Counted from the stretch's first letter, positions 36,679 through 44,848 are shown. The stretch: DNA of 64,000 bases from Chitinophaga vietnamensis (GCF_902167635.1 NZ_CABHMS010000003.1:248001-312000), one strand, 5' to 3'. The notes: generated by a model not told the origin, from the sequence alone. Translations and numbers: made by a program.

Positions 36679-37296
36679 TCAGGTCATTTCCGTCCATGCC
36701 TGCCGGCCTTTGGCAGTGAGGTAAGGGTAGAAGAGATGGCAAAACAGGCGGTGGTAGTGCTTTACGGCCTTCTTGCCCTTGAGGTTGAGTTTAACTTCGT
36801 TGTGCGAAAGCCAGAAATCTGCCACAATATATAATACTTCGGTGATCAGTTCTCTCCATATCTCCTCAGGAATATCTTTCCTGAAAATGCCTTTGTTGCG
36901 GTAGATATTGAACAGGTGCATCAGCTGATCCTGCCGGATCTTGTCGAGATTGCTATACTCGGTTTTGATGGCAGGGATGCGGCGGGTGATCTCTACAAAA
37001 TGCAGGAAGATGAAACGGTATTGATAAAAGGTGTCGAATACCTGCTCTGTTTGTTCCATGAGCCGGCGGAAACTATATTCCTGTTCCAGCGTCATGTTGT
37101 TGATATGTGCCGACATGGCCTCTATCAGCTGCCTGAACAGTGCGGTGATGATCTCGTCGTTATTCTTGTAATGATATTGCAGGTTGCCGTGGCTCATATC
37201 CAGCGCCTTGGCGATATGACGGATAGTGATCACATCGATGCCCTGCTCGTTGAACAGCTGCAGGGCTGCGTCCAGTATTCGCTCTTTTGTCGTCAT
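36679..37296 (-). CDS. TetR-family transcriptional regulator
   Basis: A 205-residue regulator. The N-terminal helix-turn-helix is clear: TKERILDAALQLFNEQGIDV, then TIRHIAKALDMSHGNLQYHY. The remaining 150 residues are an alpha-helical ligand domain, aromatic-rich (QVFDTFYQYRFIFLHFVEI). It is divergent from the Nudix gene. A palindrome, AGTAC-N4-GTACT, at 37314-37327 lies 18 bases upstream of its start and over the Nudix promoter region. It therefore probably represses itself and the Nudix gene. The ligand cannot be inferred. Confidence 0.9.
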   Translation of the reverse strand: MTTKERILDAALQLFNEQGIDVITIRHIAKALDMSHGNLQYHYKNNDEIITALFRQLIEAMSAHINNMTLEQEYSFRRLMEQTEQVFDTFYQYRFIFLHFVEITRRIPAIKTEYSNLDKIRQDQLMHLFNIYRNKGIFRKDIPEEIWRELITEVLYIVADFWLSHNEVKLNLKGKKAVKHYHRLFCHLFYPYLTAKGRQAWTEMT

Positions 37297-37313
37297 TCGT
37301 AAATGTTAAAATT

Positions 37314-37327
37314 AGTACAAATGTACT
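37314..37327. promoter_or_regulatory. Palindromic operator between tetR-type gene and Nudix gene
   Basis: AGTAC at 37314-37318 and GTACT at 37323-37327 are perfect inverted half-sites around AAAT. The site lies 22 bases upstream of a TATATTTG -7 box (37349-37356) that would serve the Nudix gene, so it covers the -33 area. Confidence 0.65.
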
Positions 37328-37348
37328 ATTTTATCTTTTTTTCCCGTT

Positions 37349-37356
37349 TATATTTG
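37349..37356 (+). promoter_or_regulatory. Candidate -7 box for the Nudix hydrolase gene
   Basis: TATATTTG fits TAnnTTTG exactly and lies 17 bases before the start codon at 37374, giving a very short leader. The -33 area overlaps the putative TetR operator. Confidence 0.5.
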
Positions 37357-37373
37357 AAGCTAAACCTTTTGAG

Positions 37374-37955
37374 ATGATAAACGACAGAGTCAAGATCAGC
37401 AAAACGGAAGTGTTGTCGGACAACTGGTATACCTTGCGGAAGGTGACCTATGATTACCTGAAGAAAGACGGCAGCTGGCAAACACAGAGCCGTGAAGCGT
37501 ATGACCGGGGTAATGGCGCGGCCATACTTTTGTATCATCCGCAGCAACATACGGTGATCCTTACACGACAATTCCGCTTACCCACTTTTATCAATGGCAA
37601 CCCGGACGGCATGCTGATCGAAGCTTGCGCGGGCCTGCTGGATAAGGATAATCCGGAAGATTGTATCCGCCGCGAAACTGAAGAAGAAACCGGTTTCCGC
37701 ATCAGCGATGTGCGCAAAGTGTTTGAAGCGTATATGTCGCCCGGCTCCGTTACCGAGATACTTTATTTTTTCGTAGCCGCCTACAATGCCGATATGCAGG
37801 TCCATGACGGCGGCGGCATTGCACATGAACAAGAGGAGATCGAAGTGCTGGAGATCTCCATCGACCGGGCGATGCAGATGATCGACAGCGGCGAGATCCG
37901 TGATGGCAAAACGATCATGCTCCTGCAACATGTGAAGCTCAAAGGCCTGGTATAG
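37374..37955 (+). CDS. Nudix hydrolase (ADP-sugar / GDP-mannose pyrophosphatase type, NudK-like)
   Basis: A 193-residue Nudix enzyme. The ATG at 37374 (MINDRVKISKTEVLSDNWYTL) is chosen because the longer frame adds an implausible hydrophobic stretch lying over the promoter. The Nudix box spans G87-F108, with RETEEETG at 100-107 carrying the Mg-binding glutamates. The upstream part resembles NudK/ADP-ribose pyrophosphatases (YDRGNGAAILLYHPQQHTVI; RQFRLPTFINGNPDG), which hydrolyse nucleotide sugars to sugar phosphate plus NMP. The end is RDGKTIMLLQHVKLKGL. A terminator follows 80 bases downstream. Confidence 0.92.
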   Translation: MINDRVKISKTEVLSDNWYTLRKVTYDYLKKDGSWQTQSREAYDRGNGAAILLYHPQQHTVILTRQFRLPTFINGNPDGMLIEACAGLLDKDNPEDCIRRETEEETGFRISDVRKVFEAYMSPGSVTEILYFFVAAYNADMQVHDGGGIAHEQEEIEVLEISIDRAMQMIDSGEIRDGKTIMLLQHVKLKGLV

Positions 37956-38035
37956 GAAAAAATAATGCATGTTATTATTTTGATATATTTTAATTGAATT
38001 GCTTAATTTTATGACCGTTATTCAGTAGTTTTCAG

Positions 38036-38066
38036 GTGCAGCAGCGATGAGCTGCTGCACTTTTAT
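38036..38066 (+). terminator. Terminator after the Nudix gene
   Basis: A 9-bp perfect stem (38036-38044 with 38052-38060), 7-base loop, then TTTTAT. Confidence 0.75.
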
Positions 38067-38098
38067 GGAGGTTGGATACAACCGATTCCTATATCCCT

Positions 38099-38503
38099 AT
38101 GAGGCCGATCCTGCTTTTTATCTTTGTATTGATGCCACTGGCTGTCTGTGGACAGGCAGCGCCGCCGGCGCCGAAGAAAAAGAAGTATGAAACGGAATTT
38201 CAGATGAAAGAAGGCAGCTATCTTGCCTTTGCGCAGGTGAACCTGAGCCTGGGGGAGATCGGTTTCAAAGTAGAAGTAACGAACGAGCATAAACAGAAAG
38301 GCTCCCGCCTTGAATTTCGGATCGACAAGCCCAAAGGCAAGATCATCGGCACTTTACCTATTCCTTATACCGGCGATACCACTTATGCGCTGAAGCTCAC
38401 CGGCAACCTGCGGCATGCTGAAGGGGTGCATGATCTCTACCTCGTAGCCAAAGGCAGCGTGCCTTTCAGCATCACTTCCTTCAGCTTTATTTATAATTAT
38501 TAG
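38099..38503 (+). CDS. Small secreted CBM6-like protein
   Basis: A 134-residue protein. The ATG at 38099 gives a signal peptide (MRPILLFIFVLMPLAVCGQ), and an upstream TTG would spoil it. The mature part is one beta-sandwich with CBM6 family marks: GSYLAFAQVNLS, LEFRIDKPKGKIIGTLPIP, GDTTYALKLTGNL, and GVHDLYLVAKGSVPFSI. Stand-alone modules like this occur in Bacteroidota and probably bind oligosaccharides or glycan chain ends outside the cell. No enzyme gene is attached, and neighbours give no substrate hint. Confidence 0.65.
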   Translation: MRPILLFIFVLMPLAVCGQAAPPAPKKKKYETEFQMKEGSYLAFAQVNLSLGEIGFKVEVTNEHKQKGSRLEFRIDKPKGKIIGTLPIPYTGDTTYALKLTGNLRHAEGVHDLYLVAKGSVPFSITSFSFIYNY

Positions 38504-38533
38504 TATAGCCATTCCCGTTAGTAACAAAATTTT

Positions 38534-38564
38534 TTTGGAGAATTGAAACAGGTGCTTATCTTTG
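38534..38564 (+). promoter_or_regulatory. Consensus Bacteroidota promoter for tRNA-Leu(CAG)
   Basis: TTTG at 38534-38537, a spacer of exactly 19 bases, then TATCTTTG at 38557-38564, matching TTTG-N19-TAnnTTTG. The tRNA begins 24 bases further on. Confidence 0.88.
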
Positions 38565-38588
38565 CGCTCCTGAAACACAAAACCTGTT

Positions 38589-38672
38589 GCCCAGATGGCG
38601 AAATTGGTAGACGCACTGTGTTCAGGTCGCAGCGCCTGCAAGGGTGTGCTGGTTCGAATCCAGTTCTGGGCA
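38589..38672 (+). tRNA. tRNA-Leu (anticodon CAG)
   Basis: An 84-nt class II tRNA. The acceptor GCCCAGA pairs with TCTGGGC, and the discriminator base is A. The anticodon loop TTCAGGT gives CAG, reading CUG. There is a long variable arm, and the T-arm reads GGTTCGAATCC. CCA is not encoded. It shares its ends and D-arm with tRNA-Leu(CAA) at 2659-2742, in opposite orientation. Confidence 0.96.
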
Positions 38673-38690
38673 CGTTTCTACAAAATGATC

Positions 38691-38718
38691 AAAAAAGGCT
38701 ACAACTGTAGCCTTTTTT
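38691..38718. terminator. Bidirectional terminator between tRNA-Leu and the PIN gene
   Basis: A perfect 12-bp stem (38691-38702 with 38707-38718), 4-base loop, with six A on the left and six T on the right. It can end both the tRNA transcript and the convergent PIN/antitoxin transcript (stop at 38748). Confidence 0.88.
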
Positions 38719-38747
38719 GCGTTAATAGCATCTCTGCTTTATAATAA

Positions 38748-39206
38748 TTATTTCTGCTGAAATTTAATTACTTCAATGTACTGTTTGTTAAGATGATCAA
38801 AGTCGCTGTCAATTGTGAGAAGCTTTGCTTTGGCTACATAAGCAGTAGCCGCGATCCAAAGATCATTCTTGCCCATTGTTCTTGCTGATACGTTGTTTAT
38901 AGCATTACTTGGAAGTTTCCCTTTGCTATATGCATCAATTGTTGAATATGCATCTAAAAGGTCAGCGTCACTGGAGTTAATATCAATGACGATGATTTTA
39001 TTGATTAGCCTTTGAATTTTATGTTTTTTACTATCTCCCCAGTTGTTCTGCTGAGCAAAAGATAATATCTCCCCATACGAAACAACAGAAATCATAGGCA
39101 TACAATCTTTTGCTGTTAAATTTTCCTGGGCTTCAATATCTTTATATAAATTGCTTTGCCGGGCATAATGCACAAGTATCCCCGTGTCTAATAGATATCT
39201 TCTCAT
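38748..39206 (-). CDS. PIN-domain toxin-like ribonuclease
   Basis: A 152-residue PIN-domain protein. The four acidic active-site positions are present: D7 (YLLDTGILV), E46 (SYGEI), D114 (KNDLWIAA) and the late Asp pair in IDSDFDHL near 131-133. VapC-type PIN proteins cut RNA, often tRNA, and are held by a partner antitoxin. Its ATG overlaps the stop of the upstream 307-codon gene by one base (TAATG), so the two are co-translated. The region is visibly more AT-rich than its surroundings and lies beside a tRNA gene, both suggesting transfer. Confidence 0.88.
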   Translation of the reverse strand: MRRYLLDTGILVHYARQSNLYKDIEAQENLTAKDCMPMISVVSYGEILSFAQQNNWGDSKKHKIQRLINKIIVIDINSSDADLLDAYSTIDAYSKGKLPSNAINNVSARTMGKNDLWIAATAYVAKAKLLTIDSDFDHLNKQYIEVIKFQQK

Positions 39207-40129
39207 TAATCAAGCGCCTTTAATATTTCATCAATATCTTCTTCTCCTGGCCACTGGCCAACAATTTCACCAAGATGGTTACTGTTTTTTAGTTGTCTTT
39301 GTTGTCGGGAAATCTGTTGTTCAACGGTTTCTTTTTTGGAGGCCTTTGAGAAGTATTTATCGGCTTCGGATGGCTCAAATATTTTTTCGATAAATATGAA
39401 AGATAAGCGTCCATTGGGCTGGTAATGTGCCTTGCCTGAAATTGTCAGATTTTTTCCCCAATACTTTGAAATTTCTTCCGGTTCAAGAGCATCATTTAAT
39501 ATACCATTAACCAGGCCGTCTTCGGTTGCAATATTTACTCTTGATTTTGAATATTTGAGTTCATCGACGATTCCATTAACGATAATCTCTTGCGGCTCAG
39601 GAATACTCTCTTCTAATTTTTGGATTCTTTTAATATCACTTCGTTTTATCTGCAATTCTGGTGTGCTACCTTGGTTTGAAAAGATTATAGACTCATTTTC
39701 TTCACAGAAAATTTTTTCAAAGCTTTTAAGTTTTTTTAGTAACCCTTTATCTAAATAATTTGTGCCGTTTTGATAATTAATGGCATGTCTGAAAGACTCA
39801 ATAACCAGCGTCATAGGCGTCTGTTCAGGTAATACATCAAGAATTCCCGGATTGAAAACATCACCTTGCTGTCCCGCTAATGTATCTTTAAATGTATCAC
39901 ATTCTAATTGTAAAATTGTTGATCCTTTTTTTAAATCAGCCAAATGTATTTTTATAGCATTGGAGATTCGTTCATTTTTTCTTCCACTTGCAAAACTTAT
40001 CCCTGTTAATCTGATTCTTAACGCACCACTTGCGATATCGGTAATAGCTTGGGCCAAATGTACCAGCCTGTGCAGCTCTATTTTCCCGTTATCTTCATTC
40101 GCGCCGGAAAGTTTAATTTCATATTTCAT
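39206..40129 (-). CDS. Large putative antitoxin partner of the PIN toxin (unknown family)
   Basis: A 307-residue protein I do not recognise. It is encoded upstream of the PIN gene and overlaps it by one base. The first 80 residues mix strands and helices (IKLSGANEDNGKIELHRLVH, GALRIRLTGISFASGRKNER). Residues about 195-265 look like a small beta-barrel (IIVNGIVDELKYSKSRVNI to GRLSFIFIEKIFEP). The last 40 residues are a charged helix with a short acidic tail, LGEIVGQWPGEEDIDEIL, like the toxin-neutralising tails of many antitoxins. At 307 aa it is several times longer than ordinary VapB proteins. The role is inferred from gene pairing and the tail. Confidence 0.6.
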   Translation of the reverse strand: MKYEIKLSGANEDNGKIELHRLVHLAQAITDIASGALRIRLTGISFASGRKNERISNAIKIHLADLKKGSTILQLECDTFKDTLAGQQGDVFNPGILDVLPEQTPMTLVIESFRHAINYQNGTNYLDKGLLKKLKSFEKIFCEENESIIFSNQGSTPELQIKRSDIKRIQKLEESIPEPQEIIVNGIVDELKYSKSRVNIATEDGLVNGILNDALEPEEISKYWGKNLTISGKAHYQPNGRLSFIFIEKIFEPSEADKYFSKASKKETVEQQISRQQRQLKNSNHLGEIVGQWPGEEDIDEILKALD

Positions 40130-40493
40130 GAGAGGGTTATTAAAATCACACTAATGTATGCATTCTATACTCTTGTAAGAAGGCCACCATGCCTAAATTA
40201 CATAAAAAGATTCAAATGTGAATATTTCGATTCATGCTGGAAAGTAGCCACCTGATGAATTTGAGAAATTTATATTGAAAAATACTGTTTAATTGGTTGA
40301 CACATCTTTGTATTGCAAACCCATCAGCTCAGTTATTAATCCAGATTACCCCCAATTCTTAATATAGGTTATTGACGATATGGGTTCAAAGCTTGAGTTT
40401 TGCCTTGTCTTCAGCATCATTGGTAAAACAATCCCAACCGCATGCTGGTTAATTATTCATTCCATTATTCACTGTCAATTAAACTCAAGCAAC
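40130..40493. other. Intergenic region, no gene seen
   Basis: AT-rich. It holds the presumed promoters for the leftward antitoxin-toxin pair and the rightward hydrolase. CATCTTTG near 40300-40310, after a TTGACA, is the closest promoter-like match, but it is imperfect. An in-frame upstream extension of the hydrolase ORF (from 40380) has no coding character. Confidence 0.4.
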
Positions 40494-41315
40494 ATGAACA
40501 AGATCACTGTTAAAGACGGCACCGAAATTTACTACAAGGATTGGGGCACAGGTCAACCCCTCGTTTTCCATCATGGCTGGCCATTATCAAGCGATGATTG
40601 GGATGCGCAAATGATTTTTTTCCTGAACCAGGGCTTCCGGGTGATAGCCTTCGATCGCAGGGGCCATGGGAGGTCCAGCCAAACAGCTATCGGACATGAT
40701 ATGGATACCTACGCAGCAGATGTAGCGGAACTGGTGACTGCCCTTGATTTAAAGAATGCCGTACATATCGGGCATTCGACAGGCGGGGGAGAAGTGATCC
40801 GTTATGTAGCCAAGCACGGAAAAGGCCGGGTAGCCAAGGCGGTGCTGGTGAGCGCCGTTACGCCGATCATGGTACAGAATGAAAACAATCCCGATGGCGT
40901 GCCGCTGTCGGTATTCGATGAAATCCGCGCCAATACTGCCGGCAGCCGTCAGCAGTATTTCCAGGATTTTACGATTCCATTCTATGGCTACAACCGGGAA
41001 GGCGCTAAAAAATCACAAGGTATTATGGACAACTGGTGGCGCCAGGGAATGATGGGAGCCATTAAAGCCCATTATGATTGTATCAAGGCTTTTTCAGAAA
41101 CAGATTTTACGGAAGATCTTAAAAGCGTTGATATTCCGGTATTAGTGATGCATGGCGAAGATGATCAGATTGTACCTTTTGCAACCACCGGTGTGAAGGC
41201 CGCCAAACTGCTGAAGAATGGCCGCCTGATCTCCTATCCGGGTTTCCCGCATGGTATGCCCACTACCGAAGCGGCTACCATCAATGCTGACCTGCTGGCT
41301 TTCATAAAAGAATAG
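40494..41315 (+). CDS. Alpha/beta hydrolase, cofactor-free haloperoxidase / arylesterase type
   Basis: A 273-residue cytosolic hydrolase. The start MNKITVKDGTEIYYKDWG at 40494 follows the family; the upstream extension does not. The triad is visible: S95 in GHSTGGG, D224 in MHGEDDQIVP and H253 in GFPHGMP. HHGWPLSSDDWDAQ and FDRRGHGRSSQ are typical of non-haem chloroperoxidases and related aryl esterases (perhydrolases). Natural substrates of these enzymes are seldom known. A strong terminator follows. Confidence 0.92.
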   Translation: MNKITVKDGTEIYYKDWGTGQPLVFHHGWPLSSDDWDAQMIFFLNQGFRVIAFDRRGHGRSSQTAIGHDMDTYAADVAELVTALDLKNAVHIGHSTGGGEVIRYVAKHGKGRVAKAVLVSAVTPIMVQNENNPDGVPLSVFDEIRANTAGSRQQYFQDFTIPFYGYNREGAKKSQGIMDNWWRQGMMGAIKAHYDCIKAFSETDFTEDLKSVDIPVLVMHGEDDQIVPFATTGVKAAKLLKNGRLISYPGFPHGMPTTEAATINADLLAFIKE

Positions 41316-41336
41316 TCGTCAACGTTATCATTTGAA

Positions 41337-41370
41337 AAAATGGCCGGGAATTATTCCCGGCCATTTTATT
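41337..41370 (+). terminator. Terminator after the alpha/beta hydrolase
   Basis: A perfect 14-bp stem (41337-41350 with 41354-41367) and 3-base loop with A-rich left and T-rich right ends. Confidence 0.88.
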
Positions 41371-41477
41371 TCCATATGAATTATTTATCCTGAGAAAATA
41401 TCATGAGGCAACCCGCGTTAATAATTTACCGTATATTTAAAATTGTCATTTTAACATTTATTTTAATTGAATAACCT

Positions 41478-42692
41478 GTGAAATTTATGAACATAGGCGC
41501 CATTGGAGGAATCCTGCTTTTTTTCCTGGTAGCATCATGCAGAAAAGAGATGGTCAATGCTACAGGAAGACAGACCTTGAACAATCATGATACTGTTTTT
41601 GTGCATCCCGGATTATTGCACAAACAATCTGATTTCGATCGCATGAAAGCCAAAGTGGGCGCGGGAGCGGAGCCCTGGCTATCCGGCTGGAACCAGCTGA
41701 CCGCTAACCCGCACAGCGCCCTTAGCTGGCAGCCTAACGCGACAGATACTATTTACCGGGGCGATGATGGTACCCATCATCAGAATTATGGTCAGCTGTA
41801 TAACGATGTTGCCGCTGCCTACGCTACGGCATTGAGATGGAAGGTCTCTGGCGATAAACGATATGCCGATAAATCGATACAGATCATGAACGCATGGTCG
41901 GCCAAACTAAAGCGCATCGGCGGTAATAACGACGCCAATCTTGCAGCAGGGCTTTATGGTTATCAATTTGCCAACGCGGCAGAAATAATGAGAACGTATG
42001 AAGGTTGGGCGCCAGCGGACTTCTCCAGGTTCCAGCAAATGATGCTGCATGTTTTTTATCCGATGAACCATGGATTCCTCACGAGAAGGGAAAAGTGTAT
42101 GAGCCATTTCTATGCAAACTGGGATCTCTGTGTGATGAACTCCATCCTGGCTATCGGCGTATTGTGCGACGACCGGGACCTCTATAATGAAGCGATCAAC
42201 TATTTCAAGTATGGCGCAGGAAACGGCGCTATCACCAACGCCGTTTATTTTATTCACCCCGACGGCCTGGGCCAATGGCAGGAAAGTGGCCGTGATCAAG
42301 GACATACCACGCTCGGCATTGGTTTGATGGGCGCATTTTGTGAAATGGCATGGAACCAGGGCGATGATATGTATGGTTACGATGACAACCGTTTTTTGAA
42401 AGGAGCGGAGTATGTAGCTGCCTATAATCTCGGCGATTCGGTTGCTTTTAAACCCTACACCAATTGCGTGGGTGTTGTACAAAATGTTATCAGCAGCGGC
42501 AGCCGGGGAAATACCCGTCCTGTTTGGGAATTGGTATATAATCACTATGTAAACCGCAAGGGATTGGCTGCTCCGAACTGCGCGCGCTTTGCCCAGAAAA
42601 CACGCCCCGAAGGCGGCGGCGGAAATTATGGTCCCAACAGCGGCGGCTTTGATCAACTTGGTTATGGAACGTTAACCTGCTCACTGAAATAA
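41478..42692 (+). CDS. Alginate-lyase-family lipoprotein
   Basis: A 404-residue exported protein. The lipoprotein signal ends at LVASC. An in-frame ATG at 41487 could replace the GTG start at 41478, but the longer form keeps a Lys before the hydrophobic core. The body is an alpha-toroid of the alginate lyase (PF05426) type: PGLLHKQSDFDRMKAKV, then HFYANWDLCVMNSILAIGV and GLGQWQESGRDQGHTTLGIG. The family cleaves uronic-acid polymers by beta-elimination, but not all members act on alginate. It is a single gene between terminators, so no pathway context. Confidence 0.85.
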   Translation: MKFMNIGAIGGILLFFLVASCRKEMVNATGRQTLNNHDTVFVHPGLLHKQSDFDRMKAKVGAGAEPWLSGWNQLTANPHSALSWQPNATDTIYRGDDGTHHQNYGQLYNDVAAAYATALRWKVSGDKRYADKSIQIMNAWSAKLKRIGGNNDANLAAGLYGYQFANAAEIMRTYEGWAPADFSRFQQMMLHVFYPMNHGFLTRREKCMSHFYANWDLCVMNSILAIGVLCDDRDLYNEAINYFKYGAGNGAITNAVYFIHPDGLGQWQESGRDQGHTTLGIGLMGAFCEMAWNQGDDMYGYDDNRFLKGAEYVAAYNLGDSVAFKPYTNCVGVVQNVISSGSRGNTRPVWELVYNHYVNRKGLAAPNCARFAQKTRPEGGGGNYGPNSGGFDQLGYGTLTCSLK

Positions 42693-42710
42693 AACGCATG
42701 GCCGGATATG

Positions 42711-42754
42711 ACGCCTTGTTGTCCTTCACAGAAAGGGCAACAAGGCGTAATTTT
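42711..42754 (+). terminator. Terminator after the alginate-lyase-like gene
   Basis: An 11-bp stem (42711-42721 with 42738-42748), 16-base loop, then AATTTT. The T run is short, so strength is uncertain. It ends just before the next start codon at 42760. Confidence 0.6.
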
Positions 42755-42759
42755 GCGGG

Positions 42760-43692
42760 ATGACTAAAAGAATTATTTTCATCCTGCCTCCGTTGGTAGA
42801 GCTCCTGGATCTGGCCGGCCCGGCCCAGGTATTCAGAGAAGCAAGCCTGATGGGGATTCCGCTTGACATTGCATTCTATGCAGTAGATCAGCGACCTGTC
42901 AGCGCCGCCGGCCTGCCTTTTGGAAAAATCAGCCATTACCGGAAAGCCATATTAAAGGAAGGCGATTTTATCTTTATTCCAGGCTTCTATTTTGAAGGCC
43001 TGAAAAGACGCCCCAATATTGAAACCTCATTTTTTCGCTGGCTGAGCGACTGTGCTGCCCGGAAGATCAATATCTGTTCTGTTTGCAATGCCGCCTTCAT
43101 CCTGGGCAACGCCGGCCTGCTGGACGGCCGTGAATGCACCACGCACTGGAGAAGCACTGGTCTCCTGCAAAGCATGTTTCCCGCTGCCCGCGTACTTACT
43201 GATGTATTGTTCGTAAAGAGCGGAAATATCTATACCAGCGCGGGCATCAGCTCCGGAATTGATATGGCTTTATCTATCCTGGAAGAATGGGAAGGACCAT
43301 TGGTAGCTAACCAGGTGGCCAGGGGACTGGTGGTATATCACCGCAGGAGCGATAAGCATCAGCAACAGAGCATCTATCTCGATTACAGAAATCACATCCA
43401 CCCGAAGATTCACCAGATGCAGGATTATATGATCAACCATCTGCATCAGTCTTTGACGGTAGAAACATTGTCTGAACGTTTCAATAGCAGCGTTAGAAAC
43501 CTCACCAGGATTTTTAAAGAAGCCACCGGGGTAACGATCAACGAATATCTTACCCTGCTCAGGGTAGAGAAAGCAGCTGCGCTGCGCAATAACCCGGATT
43601 ATACCATCACAAAAATAGCTGCGGAATGCGGATTCAAGTCTGCCCGGCAATTACAACGCATATTAAAAAAACATGGCAAAAGTGAGCAATAG
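42760..43692 (+). CDS. GlxA-type AraC regulator with DJ-1/PfpI domain
   Basis: A 310-residue transcription factor. Residues 1-175 form a DJ-1/PfpI (GATase1-like) domain: IIFILPPLVELLDLAGPAQV, and INICSVCNAAFILGNAGLL with the nucleophile-position C109. Residues 210-308 form an AraC helix-turn-helix pair (LTVETLSERFNSSVRNLTRI; ITKIAAECGFKSARQLQRI). GlxA-like proteins sense small metabolites and activate nearby genes. The last 20 bases overlap the next gene, itself a DJ-1 protein, so the two are coupled. Confidence 0.92.
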   Translation: MTKRIIFILPPLVELLDLAGPAQVFREASLMGIPLDIAFYAVDQRPVSAAGLPFGKISHYRKAILKEGDFIFIPGFYFEGLKRRPNIETSFFRWLSDCAARKINICSVCNAAFILGNAGLLDGRECTTHWRSTGLLQSMFPAARVLTDVLFVKSGNIYTSAGISSGIDMALSILEEWEGPLVANQVARGLVVYHRRSDKHQQQSIYLDYRNHIHPKIHQMQDYMINHLHQSLTVETLSERFNSSVRNLTRIFKEATGVTINEYLTLLRVEKAAALRNNPDYTITKIAAECGFKSARQLQRILKKHGKSEQ

Positions 43693-44848
43693 AAAAGTAA
43701 CGTACGGCATCCTACTGATGACCGGCATGGCAGTGATCTGGTTTTTTTACGCCTGCGCCCCCGTGCGGGAGTTTATGAGATGGAAAACATTTGAGGGGCA
43801 TGCCAGCTTCAGCCGCCAGGGGCCAGGCTTTGACGCTACCAAAGAAACTGTGATACTGATCGCAGATAATGAAGGAACGGAGATCTTCGACCTGATGGCG
43901 CCGTATTATCTCTTCAGCGCTACCGGAAAAGCAAATGTATATGTGGTGGCCATGAGAAAAGAACCCGTTATCATACGAAAAGGTCTTTTCCTGTTGCCGC
44001 ATTTTTCCTTTGATGAATTTGATTCCACCGGCATCAATGCCAGGGTGATCGTTATTCCTAACTTGTCGGCGATGGATGCCCGCCACCAGCATCCCGGGAT
44101 CGTTAATTGGATAAAAAAACACTATCACGATACAACTATCATGCTTTCTGTTTGTGATGGCGCCTTGACGGCAGCAGCCACCGGCATCTATGATGGACAG
44201 CCGCTTACAGCCCATGCATCTGATTTTGCAGCCATCCGGAAGCAGTACACCCAACCACTATGGGTGAATAACAGGCGCGTAACCCGCAGTGGAAACCTGT
44301 ATAGCACCGCCGGCGTTTCCAACGCTACGGATGGCGCGCTTTCCATCATTGATACCCTCTTCGGCCGTCAAACGATGTTGCACGTAAGCGGCTTGATCAA
44401 CTATAACGTTTCTCCTCAACAAACAGCGCACAAGAGCATGCCCGTTGACTTCGGTGATAAAATAGCCATCGCCAAAAAAGTATTGTTCGGGAAAAACAGG
44501 AAGATCGGCGTATTATTACAGGATGGCGCCAATGAGCTGGAACTGGCTGCGGTATTGGATACGTATAACCGGACTTTTCCCCGGTCACTGGAAAGCGTAA
44601 CATTGACAAATAACAGCATCATAACAGGCTATGGACTTACATTATTGCCCACCGCCAGCCTGGATAAATTCCATCCGGATGAACTGCATGCCCTGCACCC
44701 GGTTCCATCCCTGTCGGCAACTGCTGTAGTCGTTAACTATGACCGCCCAAAGCCCCGGTATATCATAGATGCTTGTCTGGAAAGGATTCAGCAGCAATAC
44801 GGCACGCGATACACCGAAGTGGTGAAACGATTGCTCGACTATAATTAA
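43673..44848 (+). CDS. Membrane-anchored DJ-1/PfpI protein, possibly with two such domains
   Basis: A 391-residue protein. One N-terminal transmembrane segment (about 10-28) is followed by a DJ-1/PfpI domain (about 55-245) with LSVCDGALTAAATG (C161 in the nucleophile position) and AGVSNATDGALSIIDTLFG. A second, shorter region (about 280-390) starts KIGVLLQDGANELELAAVLD, again like the first strands of a DJ-1 fold but without the cysteine. It overlaps the GlxA-type gene by 20 bases. The topology would place the domains outside the cytoplasm, so it may sense or modify a metabolite there. Function unproven. Confidence 0.75.
   Translation: MAKVSNRKVTYGILLMTGMAVIWFFYACAPVREFMRWKTFEGHASFSRQGPGFDATKETVILIADNEGTEIFDLMAPYYLFSATGKANVYVVAMRKEPVIIRKGLFLLPHFSFDEFDSTGINARVIVIPNLSAMDARHQHPGIVNWIKKHYHDTTIMLSVCDGALTAAATGIYDGQPLTAHASDFAAIRKQYTQPLWVNNRRVTRSGNLYSTAGVSNATDGALSIIDTLFGRQTMLHVSGLINYNVSPQQTAHKSMPVDFGDKIAIAKKVLFGKNRKIGVLLQDGANELELAAVLDTYNRTFPRSLESVTLTNNSIITGYGLTLLPTASLDKFHPDELHALHPVPSLSATAVVVNYDRPKPRYIIDACLERIQQQYGTRYTEVVKRLLDYN

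Noticed and set aside
38536-38588. TTTTTTTGG run before tRNA-Leu as a terminator of the CBM6-like gene
   Set aside because: No stem precedes it; it fits the -33 promoter box with exact 19-base spacing instead.
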